NCBI GenBank assembly: GCA_032718865.1
Contig: JALUTQ010000001.1
Span: forward strand, 806,001-870,000
DNA from: Tilletia caries
Taxonomy: Eukaryota; Basidiomycota; Exobasidiomycetes; Tilletiales; Tilletiaceae
Length of the DNA: 64,000 nucleotides
Reading direction: 5' to 3'
The notes under the pieces were generated by a model that worked only from the letters and a program-made list of their open reading frames with translations, was not told where the DNA came from and did not search any database. Position 1 is the first letter of the stretch. The number at the start of each line of letters is the position of its first letter. This document shows positions 10,835 to 23,000 of the stretch, piece after piece. Position numbers and translations under genes: made by a program.

Positions 10835-13108
10835 ATGCGTGTCGAACTTCTGGTTTCCTGCCTCCTCTCCGCGCTGGTATCCGGCCTGCCTGGCAAGCTC
10901 AGTTATTCCCACCCCGAGCCTCTCGGACGCGTCGCTCCTGCCGAACAACCCTACCTAACCTCGTCAAATCTGACGCTTCGTTCGTCCTCGCTTCTTCGTC
11001 GCTATGCGTACGGAGAATTCTCGAACGGCGATACGTGCTCATCCCCAGACCAATGCATCACCCAAGCCTGTATCGGCTCAGTCTGCGCACCGGCCGTGAT
11101 TGGTCGGGGCTGCGAGGTCGACGGTGACTGCTTGGAGGGAAGCTGCCAAGCCGGTCTCTGTCTCTATCTTCAAGGAGGATCCCCCTGTACCAGAAACAGT
11201 AACTGCGCCTCCAGCATCTGCTCATCCTCTCCGGGCGGCGGCTCGATGACGTGTCTCCCCATCGCTGAAAGCGGCGGCGGCGCGTGTTCGGAAAATGAAG
11301 ACTGCGCCAGCTTGCGGTGCAACAGCGGCGTGTGCGACGCTTCATCCGAAGGCGAAATATGCGGTACCGATTCCGACTGCCTTGAGGATCAGGGGCCATG
11401 CACAAATTACCGCTGTCGACCCCCGCACGCATCCTGCACGGATCGAGCCCAATGTCAAGGTGTCTGCCGAGGCAATCCGGGCAACATGCACTGCTTTGGC
11501 CGACGAGATGATCCATGCAATTACGACAGTGAATGCGTAAGCAACTATTGCGACCAGGACCTCGGAATGTGCGGTTCTGCTCGCGCAGGTTCCATCTGCT
11601 CATCGTATCGAGACTGCTCGAACAAATTCACCTGCACCACTGGCCCACAATGTCAGAATCCCTTTGCGCCTTGCTGCACCGGTCGACAGCTGGATGAGGT
11701 TTGCTCCGACTCGACGGACTGCTACAGTCATTACTGCAACAGAGGCAAGTGCGAGCTAGCTCCTCTCGATACTTGGTGCCAGTTGGACGTTCACTGTCAG
11801 TCCGGCCAGTGTGGTACCGCTTCGAAATCGACGATTGGCGTCAAGAAATGTCAGCCTGCCACCTCGTCGAGCTCTAGCGCCACCTCTGCATCCACGTCTT
11901 CCTCCAGCTCCGCTTCTACTCCATTTGCTTCTGCTCCAACTCCTCCTCCGACTTCTACTCCAACTTCGGCTCCAACTTCTACTACTCCAATCTCTGATCC
12001 GACTTCCACTTCCACTTCCACTACTTCCACTTCCACTTCATCGTCATCTTCATCTTCATCCTCGAGTACGATTTCGTCAGCGACCTCAACGTCCACCACC
12101 AGCACAGCTTTATCTACATCTACCAGCACCTCGACAACCACGTCGGCCATCTCCTCTAGCCAGTCCTCAAGCTCGACAACGACGACCTCGAGCACACCCA
12201 CTACGCCAACGTCAACATCGAAATCATCTGTGCCTACGACAACATCTAAGCCTACGACGTCTACGACTTCGAGTAGGGTGACCAGCACCAGTAACACGAG
12301 CACCAAGACAACGTCTGCCACGTCCACAACCTCCGCACTGCCAACAGGTGCCGCATGCACAGCAAACTCTGTCTGCGGGACGGGTTACTGCCGGAAGCCG
12401 CTGCTGAGCGATGGTGTGACACGAGCATCGACAGGCACTTGCGACGTCAAGAAAGCTAACGGATCGAAATGCTACCAGATGGTGAGTTCAAGAGCCGCCC
12501 CACCGCGCAATCTGAACCAAATGACGTTCCTGCTCACACTGTTTGCTTTTCTTTTTTTTTTTCCCTTCCAGGGCGGATGCATCAGTGGAGTGTGCAGTAA
12601 CAGCATGTGCGTCGCAGCTACCACATCCTCCACCACCTCCAAGTCGAGTTCTGTTACCTCGACCAAGCCGACTTCGACTTCGACAGCCACATCGAGCTCG
12701 ACGAAGACGACGACATCCTCAACATCTACGCTGCTACCCTCTGCCGCAAGTTGCACGTCGAACGCTCTCTGTAGCTCGGGGTATTGTCGCAAGCCGCTCC
12801 TGAGTGACGGGGTGACCCGGGCTTCGACGGGCGTGTGTGATGTGAAGAAGGGTGAGAGTTAATTCGCTCTCGTCGAACGTTTTTCTTCAAAATGTATCTT
12901 GACCATTCTGCTAATATTCATCTCTGCAGCTTCGGGAACGAAGTGCTACCAGAACGTGAGTCACCCCAATGCCGCATTTCTCCCTGCCGCCTTCCTGCTT
13001 CTACATAACGATGCAACACTGGTTACTGACGGGCTCCTTGTAACTCATCCTCTTTCTCAGGACGGCTGCATCAGCGGCAAGTGCACCTCCTCGAAGGTAT
13101 GCGCCTGA
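10835..13108 (+). CDS. Secreted cysteine-rich protein with mucin-like Ser/Thr linkers
   Basis: Exons 10835-12481, 12572-12851, 12930-12955 and 13061-13108 give 666 residues. A hydrophobic signal peptide (MRVELLVSCLLSALVSG) opens the protein. About nine small cysteine modules follow, of the kind GxxCxxDxDCxxxxCxxGxC, up to about residue 345. A Ser/Thr/Pro-rich linker of about 160 residues is followed by a module containing GYCRKPLLSDGVTRAS, a second Ser/Thr linker, and a second copy of that module, then KCYQN, DGCISGKC and the end. The repeated C-terminal module, with introns at the same spot (after KCYQ), points to tandem duplication. It is probably a heavily O-mannosylated wall or secreted protein; no GPI signal is seen. 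Domains of this style are annotated in fungi as Dickkopf-like cysteine-rich, and function is unknown. Intron 1 (90 bp) is in frame and could be retained. Confidence 0.8.
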
Positions 13109-13880
13109 TTTGGAATGACCAGACCCTCATGAGATACTCGCGGATTCGGTCCAGCATCCGAGGGCTGCTCTGGCGATCTGACGCTACGTTACCAGCTGGA
13201 GATCGGATCTTTGGGACCTCCGTCATCTGCTCCTCTCTCTCTCTCTCCCTCTCGGGCTTTTATTGTACTTGGCTTCTTATATGAATCAGTCAGTCACGGG
13301 GTCCATTCTGTAGCTCAAGCGTCGAGGATGGAGGCAGAGCGAGCAGGGACAGGGGTTCTGTTCAAGACAAGACAAGTGCTGGAAAATGTTGGCTGAATGT
13401 GTGTATCGGGGTAAGATTCATGAACGAGAAGGGGCGAGAGAGAGAGAAGAAAAGTCATAAGAAAAGGAAAAGCAAGTGAAGATGGGGCCGGGGACCAAGA
13501 AGAAAAAGGTATGTGAAAACGGAGGCAGGGGAGAGGGCTGGTAAGGCTCCGCCAAGCCCCTGTCGTTCTCTGAGAGGGGAAAGAAGCGTTGCGCAGAGAT
13601 GTCGAAAAAGGAGAGGGGGCGGGAGAAAGAGGTTTTGTGGAGGGGGTTCGAGTATTGGGGTTGGCGACCACCACCCTTCCGAGGCCTTGAAGCAATCCGC
13701 GACCGTGGCAACAAGCTGAAAGGGGGGAGGGGGGAGTAGGTGTGAAAGGAAGGGTCCGGGAGGGGAAATTGGCCAAGGAGGACGCAAGGGAGGAGGAGGG
13801 GAAAAGAGAAAGAGAGAGAGAAAATGATTATTCGTTTGGGCGTTGATGGTTGTTCTTGTGAGAGTGCAATCGCGTATGCC
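13109..13880. other. Intergenic region between convergent genes
   Basis: No gene is supported. CT repeats lie near 13236-13253, and purine-rich GAGAGA/GGGGAGG tracts fill 13430-13820. Open frames here on either strand follow from that composition. The 3' ends of both flanking genes fall into this stretch. Confidence 0.5.
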
Positions 13881-16800
13881 TCAGTTCTGCAGATTGGAGG
13901 GAGGAAAAGGAGGTCAGAGATAGAAAGAAAAGGAAAATGGTTCAGCAAAACTTCCCCCCCCCACCCGCCGTTCTCCCGAACGAAAACGAAATCCTCGACC
14001 AACAACGGTTCCCAAAAACTCACCACGCGCTTTATCGGATGCAGCAACGCCGGCGCCCGACACACATTATCCCGCTGTTTCCACCCCATGTAAATCTCCT
14101 TCGAGTGTTTCCCATCATAGTAAAAACTCGTATCCCGCATGACCTTCTCGTTCATCTTCTTGTAAAAATCCTGCCGGTTGATCCGCGCATGCAGCACGTC
14201 CGGATCCCACTCGTGCCGGAAGTACACCGGATGGGGCGCGAAGACGCCTTTAAAGGGTAGGGGCAGGCTGTACGTGAACCCGGCCTCGGGGTAGAAGCTG
14301 TGGTCGCGGCTGATCTCGAGTTGGGAGTGTAGCACGAGTGTGGTTGGCCACGCTTCGCAGTGGGTCGACTTCTTCGCTTCGGCGGTGACGACGTTCATCG
14401 CCTCCAGCAACGCCCGGCTCATCCGCATGTTCGTCCCGATACTCGCCCGACGGTCCGTCGCCTGGCCCAGGGGGTAATTCTGTATATCGTACTCCCAGAA
14501 CCAGCCCGAGGCGCGCGGGTCGAAGATGGGGCCGAGCGTGATTAGGTCGGCCTCCTCGCCCCGGCCCGTGTGCATCGTCGTGTTGTCCGCCCAGTTGTTC
14601 TCCGAGACAGTGACGTTGCGGACGAACCAAGTGTCGTACTTGTCCATGCCGACGTGCAGTGGCTCCTTACGAGAGTACCCTGCAAGGAAGGAAAGACCCC
14701 GAGTAGGTGTGAGCATGAATGGGAAATAGGGAAAGCCGAACGGCGCCCATTGCTTTCTGTGGACATACCTTCGATACCCTCTAGGAAGTCAAGGTAGTTT
14801 CCGATGTATCGCACATCCATCTCCCAATTGTAAACATAGTCATACTCAGGGTGGTCCAAGTAGAACTTCTGCAAAGCCATCAAGCAAGCGCGGTACGTGC
14901 TTTTGAAAAGGGAGAAAAAAAGGGGGGCATCATTTGTTGGGGAACGCGTCAGCATTCAACACAGCCCATAGAAGAGAAAAACCGCGGGTACCAAAACTCA
15001 CTGCTGCGGGAACATCCCATTCAAGAACTTGCCCTCCAACCCGGGGTACAACGCACACATCTCATCCTGCGTCCAAAGCTCCACAAGGCCCCAGAACTCA
15101 CGCGGGACCGAGGACCGGAGCACCTTCAGCCGGTCCCACTCCGAGGTGAAGACGGCGAGGTGCTTTCCCTTGACCTCGACCAGGATCCGGATGTCGTACG
15201 GCGTGTTCGGGTTGTTCAGCGAGAGCTCGGAGATGATCGCGCGCAGGTTCAAGATGTCGTCCTCTCGCTTTTGAGAAAATTAATTTAGTGGGGGGTCGCG
15301 GTGCGGTGTCAGCTAGGGGAGATTCGCGTCATGAACTCTGTCTCTTAGGAAGAAAGAAGGACTCACCCATGGGTATCCCTCGTAACTCCGCATCACAAGC
15401 GCCGTACGCTTCGTCTGCGGCGTCGTGCTAAACTTCGTCTTCGCCTTGAAGTCCTCCTTACCCGCCCCACTACCGCCAGCACCATTGCCCGCACCCGTCC
15501 CACCGTGTCCTCCACTGACGCCACCCGCCCCACCCGCCGACGCAGATCCAGCAACCGCCGCTTTCACAGGATCCTTCTCCGCACCCGCCCCGCCCGCAGG
15601 CGGGAGATGCACGCCCGCGCCCGGTCCCCCACCCTGCTCCTGCGTGATGGGCATGGCAGCAGCATCAAAGAGGTCGACCCCCCCACCGCGTCCCCGTTCC
15701 CGTTCGCGCTGTTCAAAGCATGCGTCCATGAGAGCGCGCCAGTCTGGGAAGGTCTGTACGCCGTCTGCGAGCGCGCGTTCGGCGCGTTCGTTGATGGACC
15801 ACATCTGGTCGCGCAGGTGGTTTTCCCAGTCGTGGTCTGGCAGGCCGTGTGGTTTGGGTGGGCCCATGAGGGGGTCGAAGTCGGGGATGGAGGAGGCGTT
15901 GTTGGAAGTGGTGGAGGAGGAGGAGCTTCCCGGTGGGATGGTGCCGAATTTTGCTGCGTCTGGGTCGGCTGGACCTGCTACGCCTAGCTCGAGCTCGGAT
16001 TCGGCTTGAGCGGCTGCCTGGGCTGCTGCGTCGAGGGGTAACTTGGGCACGAGATTCTCGGGGTCCTCGGGGTCGAAGAGAGCTTCCTTCTTTTTCCGAA
16101 TGGCGGCCTCGCTGTTGAGTGGCTCGACGCGGTAGGTGATGCCGAGGGCCAGGTCGGAGTACATGCCGTACCGGTCCCGGTAGGTGATGCACTGTTCTGG
16201 GTTGAGCTCGGATAGGAGGTGTGATCCGACGATGGGCAGAGGGTGGTTCGGCGGGGTCTTGTATGTCTTTGCGGGAGAGAGCGGGATGGGGGTGCCCTTT
16301 GGACCTGGGCATCGACCCTGGATATCGGGAGGAATGATGGGTCGTTGCGGCTTGGTTGTCGCCGAGCCGGGACCGATGGCGGGGGCGTTGGGGTCGATGA
16401 CTGCGCCGGGTGCGCCTACCGGTGGTAGTGGTGCGGCTGCATGGTATGGCGACTGTGCGCCCTCGGGTACCAGCGGAAAGGGGTCGACTCGGAGGTAGGT
16501 CATCTCGCGCCACTCGGTCCAGAAGGCGCCGTAGAGGCCAAAGGTGGTGAGACTGCCTACGATGGCGAGGAAGAGGAGTGACCTCCATTTGCGAATGACG
16601 ATGGCGAGGACGCGCTGGAGGAGGATTGGGATGCGGAAGGTGTGAATCCCGCCACTGCGTCCGAGGTTGACCATGAACATGCCTGGTTCTGGGCCGAGGG
16701 TGAAGCCTGCGCCGCTTCCTGAGGCCGTCTTGGAGTGGTGGTGGTGCTGGTTGTGGTGATGACTTGAGGATGAGGTGTTGAGGGGCAGCGGGGGCGAGCT

Positions 16801-17184
16801 TGGTCTTGATACGGAGGGTGTGTGGGGGAGATGTCGGTAGGAGTATGGCGGGGGTGCTGCTGCTGCTGCTGCTGGCCCTGCTGATGTGGACGCGGTGTTG
16901 GTCCCACTGGTGGTAGCGCTGGCGGGGCCGAGACCGATGCCGATGCCGATGCCGTCTATTGCTGGGAGCGGCGAGAGCGGTGGTGCTCCTGCTGCCCCTG
17001 CTGCTGCTGCTGCTGAGGACGACAGTGCTCTTGGTACCGCTGGCCGTGTGTTTGGATGGGGGTGTCCATTGGTGCTTGAGGACCGGGTGAGGTGGATCGC
17101 GGGCGAGGCCGAGGCGCTGGGGTGTGAGCGAGTGTAGTGGGATGAGGATGAGGAGGATCCCTCGCCCTTCTCTACCGAGTCCAT
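13881..17184 (-). CDS. DUF3405 family type II membrane protein, putative glycosyltransferase
   Basis: Exons 17184-15367, 15267-15002, 14899-14769, 14679-14024 and a 6-base last exon 13886-13881 join in phase to 958 residues. About 190 Ser/Pro/Gly-rich residues precede one membrane span (SLLFLAIVGSLTTFGLYG, about residues 200-220). The conserved DUF3405 part begins with RTALVMRSYEGYPW near residue 590. It includes RAIISELSLNN, KHLAVFTSEWDR, YDYVYNWEMDVRYIGNY (an acidic DxR site like the DxD of sugar transferases) and the C-terminal DNVCRAPALLHPIKRV. Such proteins sit in the Golgi membrane with the large domain in the lumen; enzymatic activity is inferred from fold only. The start at 17184 (MDSVEKGEG) is the first ATG; a 3' exon of two codons is the least certain part. 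Confidence 0.82.
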
Positions 17185-17501
17185 GCTGTGACTGGGCGAC
17201 TGCCACGTGCTGATCGCTGATCCCTGATCCTTGCCGCTGTCGTCGTCGGTCTGCTCGCTGTCGTCGATCGCAAGCACAAGCACAAGCGCAAGCGGGTGAA
17301 GGCGTCGGGAAGCCGAAGCGGGTGGTGGGAATCATTCATTACAAACACACATTACAAACACTGCCCACGCGAGCATCCCCCATTACAATCCGCCAGTGCT
17401 CACCCACGTGGTTCACCTTCTCACCACCTCTTTCCTTCTTCGCCCGCTCGAGCTCGTGGACAGCGCCGACCTCAACAAGCCCACGCTCAAGCTCATCCAC
17501 A
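17185..17501. promoter_or_regulatory. Divergent promoter, DUF3405 gene and mitochondrial uS11 gene
   Basis: These 317 bp separate two genes transcribed away from each other. ACAAGCACAAGC repeats lie near 17273-17288. No canonical TATA box is evident. Confidence 0.45.
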
Positions 17502-18554
17502 ATGGCAGCCCCAGCCCTGGCACGCACTCTGATCGCTCGCTCAGCAGCAGCACACGCAGCCTCTGCCTCTGCCTCCTCCCTCACCGCAGCAGTCGCAGTC
17601 GTAGTCGCTCCATCCTCAGCCGCAAGGCTCTCCAGACACGCTCCACCAACACCATTCCACCAGCACCACTCCTGCAGATGGGCATCGTCCTCATCTTCCA
17701 CCAACAGCAGCGGAGACCCATCTGCAGCTGACTCCAAAGCGCAGCAGCCATCGCAGCCAACCTCAGACACAGTAGACCCAAAGCAAGAGCCAGTCTACGC
17801 AGCCCAGTCAGCAGCTACCGACGGTCAGCAATCCAACACACCCAGCACGGCACCTTCAAAAGAGGCCAGCCTGGATGACATCCTCGGCGCAGCACTCGCG
17901 CCCTCATTACCATCAACATCAACATCCGAACCCGACACCACAGCACCAGCACCAGCCCAGGCCCGGAACAAACAGCCAGCCTCGCGCTACGTACTCGCAA
18001 GCGGCATGCAGCCGCCCCCGTACCGTCTCCACATCATGACCTCCCGCAACAACACCATCCTCACCTTCACCACGCCCGAGGGGAACCCACTCGCCTCGGC
18101 CTCGGGGGGCACCGCCGGCTTCAAGAAATCACAGAGGAGCGGGTACGAGGCCGGTTATCGCGCTGCCTTCCAGATGTTCGGGCACATTGCCGAGTACCGT
18201 CGTGCTCGCGGCTTCGGCGTCGGTCCAGCCCAGAACTCGGCGGCCGCACGTACCTTTGGTGGGTTGGTCACTGCGCCTACCCATGGGGAGGAGGACTTGC
18301 GCATTGAGACGATTTGGAATGGCTTTGGACAGGGTCGTGAGGCTGTCTTTCGTGCGCTGATGACGAATGAGGGAACCGACGTTCGTAATCTGGTCAAGCG
18401 GGTCACCGATGGGACGCCCCTCAAGATTGGTGGTGTGCGACCCAAGAAGCGCAGGAGTGAGTGTCTGCTACTGCTCCGTCTCTCGTTTGCTCTTGTTGAA
18501 TGCACGCTGACCCTCTCTCTCTCCCGTCCCGACCGCGCTTCTGTAGTGCTTTGA
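17502..18554 (+). CDS. Mitochondrial small-subunit ribosomal protein uS11m
   Basis: Exons 17502-18456 and 18547-18554 give 320 residues. The N-terminus (MAAPALARTLIARSAAAHAA) is rich in Ala, Arg and Ser without acids, fitting a mitochondrial targeting sequence. A low-complexity Ser/Pro/Ala region of about 130 residues follows. The uS11 fold occupies about 175-320: YRLHIMTSRNNTILTFTTPEGN, SGGTAGFKKSQRSGYEAGYRAAFQM, then GREAVFRALMTNEGTDVRNLVKRVTDGTP and the basic tail IGGVRPKKRRML, the equivalent of bacterial S11 GCRPRKRRRV. The protein sits on the platform of the mitochondrial 37S subunit near the mRNA exit. The final intron leaves only two codons and the stop in exon 2. Between GHIAEY and RIETIW there is an insertion relative to bacteria, common in fungal orthologues. 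Confidence 0.93.
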   Translation: MAAPALARTLIARSAAAHAASASASSLTAAVAVVVAPSSAARLSRHAPPTPFHQHHSCRWASSSSSTNSSGDPSAADSKAQQPSQPTSDTVDPKQEPVYAAQSAATDGQQSNTPSTAPSKEASLDDILGAALAPSLPSTSTSEPDTTAPAPAQARNKQPASRYVLASGMQPPPYRLHIMTSRNNTILTFTTPEGNPLASASGGTAGFKKSQRSGYEAGYRAAFQMFGHIAEYRRARGFGVGPAQNSAAARTFGGLVTAPTHGEEDLRIETIWNGFGQGREAVFRALMTNEGTDVRNLVKRVTDGTPLKIGGVRPKKRRSECLLLLRLSFALVECTLTLSLSRPDRASVVL

Positions 18555-18662
18555 ATATGCACAACCTGCTCAAGCACTCGCTCCACTATCTGTTCCTCTC
18601 CCCTGCAAAGAAGCAATTTCACACGCATACATCCTACTGATAATCCCAACTCGAAGGATGAT

Positions 18663-19755
18663 TCATTGCTTAGCATGATGTTGTGAAAGCCATCTCCTGT
18701 AGAAAGGTACGATCAATCCACGCGCCGCTCGTCGGCACTGATCCGCAGCATCAGCATACGTCTCCAACCCAACAGGGCCATGAGACTCCGCGTACAAGAT
18801 CTCCTCTTCCTCGTCCGCATTTCGACGTCCGTCGCCCGCAGCTGGAGCGAGGTCCGCGATGTCGTAGCTCTCCTCGTCATGGGACCACTCGCGGGCGGGA
18901 GGCGTTGATTTGCCTGCGAAGCCGAAGGCGAAGACGTGCGTGCTTGTCGCGTAGTACTCTTCCTCGGGCGAGGGGTCCAGCACCAGTACGCTAGTAGAAT
19001 GAAGGGGGAGAAATCACTTGTATCAGTACGTCCTTTCCCTGCCTCCGAATGCAAAAGCTGAAAGAAACTCACTGCTCTGCATGACTGCCCTCAGCATCCA
19101 TCTGCGTATCTACGTCGCCGCCGTCGTCGGATCTTCGTCTCCGTTTGCGCAACCGAGACGCCTCCTTCGCAGGCAAAACCGCACACGCACACGCCGCCAC
19201 CGTCGCCTGCATGGCCAGACCACTATCCAGCAGGGCGAGCATGGCAGCATTGATGATCGTCGCCCGTTGCGAGGCGGAAAAGGTGCTATTCGGGTGGGGA
19301 GCGGATGGTCTGAGTTTGCGAATGGCCGTACTCTTCCCTCCTCCTCCTCCTCCCTCTTGCTCTTCGTCGTCGTCGTCGTCGCCAATCAGGATAGCATCCG
19401 ACGTAACCGACGTCCTCGACGGGGGCACGAACCCGGGCGGACCCGTAACCAACTGCACATTCACCTGCACGACCGACCTCGGATGCAGATGCAATAACAC
19501 AACACTTTCGAAGAGTTCCCTCAAACCCTGGCCCAGTCCGCGGGAGGAGATGGTGGGCAGGCCGGTGAGGGGTGTGATGTTGATCTGGAGGGCGGCGCGG
19601 TCGATGAGCTCGTCCCGGATGCGGGACTCGAGGGGGCCGGTGGTGGAGGCGTAGGCGGAGAGGGTGCCGAAGGCGAAGGAGGCGCTGCCGTCTGCCCGGG
19701 CTAGCACGGCGTTTTGCGCGGAGAGCGGGCGGAGCTGGGTGGGTGTGCGCGACAT
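18663..19755 (-). CDS. RRP46: Exosome complex subunit RRP46 (RNase PH fold)
   Basis: Two exons, 19755-19073 and 18990-18663, give 336 residues. The RNase PH-like pattern is clear: RPLSAQNAVLARADGSASFAFG, then GPLESRIRDELIDRAALQINITPLTG, ELFESVVLLHLHPRSVVQVNVQL, and SASQRATIINAAMLALLDSGLAMQATVAACACAV. This is one of the six ring subunits of the RNA exosome, acting in nucleus and cytoplasm in 3'-5' RNA decay. Fungal ring subunits lack phosphorolytic activity. An acidic loop (DDDDDEEQEGGGGGG) interrupts the fold and a charged insert (SRLRKRRRRSDDGGD) follows it. Exon 2 encodes ATSTHVFAF and the C-terminal helix. The gene is divergent from urease. Stop codons of this gene and of uS11m lie only 108 bp apart. 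Confidence 0.93.
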
Positions 19756-20092
19756 TGTTGCTGTTTTACAGCTGGCGAGCTCGAGCTTCGTCGCTGCTGT
19801 CGGCTGTCGCTGTCGCTGTCGTTACTCGTTGAGCTCGACGTTCTTCCTGGATCCCTTGGGAAAGTTTCTCGGCCGTAAGCCAAGATAAGATAGCGGCTAT
19901 TAATTTTTCTTATCAGCGTTCACTCGACCTCGCAACCGCAAGTCGCACGACGCACAGTCGCTCGCTCCATCCGCAACGACACTTCTTCTTGCAAGGTAGC
20001 CAGCTACAGCCAGTTAGTAGCCAAGCTCGAACCTCGTTCTCTGTGTGGGTGTACGCGCAGCGCCCGCCCCAAGCTGGGAGTCATAAGAAAAA
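19756..20092. promoter_or_regulatory. Divergent promoter RRP46 / urease
   Basis: The 337 bp hold the control region of both genes. The notable content is a cluster of GATA motifs described separately. AT-rich TTAATTTTTCTT follows the first two motifs. Confidence 0.55.
19884..19914. promoter_or_regulatory. Cluster of three GATA-factor sites upstream of urease
   Basis: GATAAG lies at 19884-19889, an overlapping GATA at 19889-19892, and CTTATC (GATAAG on the minus strand) at 19909-19914, about 180-210 bp before the urease start. Paired HGATAR sites are the known targets of fungal nitrogen regulators (AreA/Gat1 type), which activate urea catabolism when preferred nitrogen is absent. Regulation is inferred from the motifs and gene function. 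Confidence 0.6.
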
Positions 20093-23000
20093 ATGCATCT
20101 CCTCCCCCGCGAGCGCGACAAGCTCCTCCTCCACCAAGCCGGCTCTCTCGCCCAAAAGCGACTCGCCCGAGGCGTCCGTCTGAACCAGGCAGAAGCGACG
20201 GCCCTCATCGGTGCGTGTCCCTTCTTGACCCCCCTCCAATCTTTTGTTGAAATTGATGTCGCTCTGACTTCCATGTATGTGTTTGATCCTGGGAGAGTAG
20301 CTTCCGTCCTCCAAGAGCGCATTCGTGATGGACAGCATTCGGTCGCTCAGCTTATGCAGCATGGCAAGACGATGCTCGGCCGGACTCATGTCATGCCGGG
20401 CGTGGCAGAGCTACTGCGTGAGTTGCGCGAGGGAGAGGCTCTCTACAGCCTTGGGATCGTGATCTGAGCTACCTTCCTGTCCTTGCAGACGAAGTCATGG
20501 TCGAGGGTGCATTTCCGGACGGCACCTTCCTTGGTGAGCCCCTGCCTCAGAGACCTTCCTAAGGTTGGTGACAGCTAAATAACCAGTATTCGAAATACTA
20601 CAGTGACGGTGCACGACCCAATATGCACCGAGCACGGCGACCTCTCCGCCGCCCTGTACGGCTCCTTCTTCCCCATCCCACCCGCTGAGAAGTTCACGCC
20701 TCGACCGGGTATCGACGACGTCGCTCTCGTCCTGCCGGGGGCGACCGTCGTTCGCAAGTCCGTACCCGACATCGTACTTTCCGCGGGTCGGAGTCGGGTC
20801 CGGGTCAAGGTTACCAATACGGGTGATCGGCCGATCCAAGTGGGCTCTCGTGCGTTATCTTGTCTGGAAGGATTCACATTAATCTCCGCTTGTGAACCTC
20901 CTCTCTTCCTGACCCTATGTTGCATTTAAAACAGACTACCTCTTCACGGAGACCAATCCGGCCCTGTCCTTCCCGCGCCTCCTCGCCCTAGGACGAAGAC
21001 TCGACATACCCGCAGGCACAGCCGTCCGTTTTGAGCCCGGCGACTCCAAAACGGTCTCCCTCGTCACAATCGGCGGCCAGAAGATCCTCTCCGGCGGAAA
21101 CAGTCTTTTCCCCGGCCCGCTGTCCAGCATGGACCTATCCGATGCCGAGGTACGCTCGGCGATGAGGGAACGTCTTCGGTTGGCTGGCTTCAAGGATGAG
21201 GATGTCGGGCCGGATGAAGGGGTCATTGTGGATGCGTTCTTGGGGACGCCACAGGGTCCTGAGGTTCTTCCGTGTGCGATCTCGAGGGAGGCGTATGCTG
21301 CGCTTTATGGACCCACTGTTGGTGATCGTGTTCGGCTGGCAGACTCTAGTCTCTGGATCGAGGTCGAGCGTGACCTTACGCACTATGGCGATGAATGCAA
21401 GTTTGGCGGAGGTGAGTCCTGTCTTTCTTCACTCCCTCTCCTCCCCCTTTCAGCTCGGCATCAGCTCCTGAGAAAGAATGAAAGAACATGACTCAAATTG
21501 AACATGATGTCTACGCAGGGAAAGTACTGCGCGATGGCATGGGCCAAGCCTCGGGACGCAAAGACGCAGAAACGTTGGACTGCGTCATCCTGAATGCCCT
21601 CATTGTGGATCACTGGGGCATCGTGAAGGCCGATATCGGGATCAAGGAGGGTCACATCGCTGCCATCGGCAAAGCCGGCAACCCTGACACGATGGACGGC
21701 GTCACGGAGGGCATGATCGTGGGCTCATGTACAGAAGGTATGCTGCATTCCTTGCGTACCCGTGTAGACTTTGTTGAGCTCAATCGCATTTGCTTTACAG
21801 TCATCGCCGGTGAAAAGCTGATCCTTACTGCTGGAGCTATTGACGCTCAGTGAGTATCTGTATCGGCTGTTGCCTCGATTCGAAACAGAGCTGACATCCT
21901 TCAAACTACCATCAGCGTCCACTACATCTGCCCAGACCTGTGCGAGGAGGTGAGGATACCCAACTCTGCATGGGCTGAGGCCACCCGAAGCTGACTCCAT
22001 CTCCCTAACACAGGCACTTGCCACCGGAATCACGACGTTGATTGGCGGAGGCACAGGTCCGACTTCAGGCACATCTGCGACAACATGCACGCCCGGGAAG
22101 GACAACCTGAAAGCCATGATGCGGGCAACGGACGACATCCCGCTCAACTTCTGCTTCACCGGCAAGGGCAACGACTCCGGCGCTGTGGGTCTGGAAGAGC
22201 AGGTCAAAGCTGGATGCGCCGGGCTCAAGTTGCACGAGGACTGGGGCTCGACGCCCGCTGCGATTGATACGTGTCTGACGGTGTGCGACAAGTACGACGT
22301 CCAGTGCAATATCCACACCGACACTTTGAACGAGTCGTCCTTTGTAGAAGGGACGCTGGCCGCCATCAAGGGTCGGACCATCCACACCTACCACTCCGAA
22401 GGCGCCGGTGGCGGTCACGCACCGGACATCATCAGCGTCTGCGGCGAACCGAACGTGCTCCCATCGTCGACGAACCCGACCCGGCCGTACACGATGAACA
22501 CGCTGGACGAGCATCTCGACATGCTCATGGTGTGCCACCATCTCTCGCGCGACATCGTCGAGGACGTGGCCTTTGCCGATTCTCGGATCAGGGCGGAGAC
22601 CGTCGCGGCGGAGGATGTGCTGCAGGATGAAGGGGCGATCAGTATGATTAGTAGTGATTCGCAGGCGATGGGTCGGATTGGGGAGGTTGTTAGTCGGACC
22701 TGGAGGACGGCGGCGAAGATGAGGGATTTGAAAGGGCCGTTGCAGGGCAAAGGGGAGGGAGAGCAGGACGCGGAAGGGAGAGATAACTTCAGGGTGAAGC
22801 GATACGTGTCTAAGTACACGATCAACCCGTGAGTCTGCACCAATTCCGCGGCACTATGGACAGTTTCTTGTACCTGGCAACTTGTACTCAACACTCCACC
22901 CGGTGTCACTCCCTTACAGAGCCATCGTACACGGCATGTCCCACTACATCGGCAGCGTCGAGCCCGGCAAATGGGCCGACCTCGTCCTCTACCGCCCCGA

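Noticed and set aside
15713..17335. A 540-codon open frame on the minus strand
   Set aside because: It overlaps the DUF3405 exon in another frame, is made of His/Arg/Pro/Ser low complexity and has no splice-consistent continuation. It is a shadow of a GC-rich coding exon.
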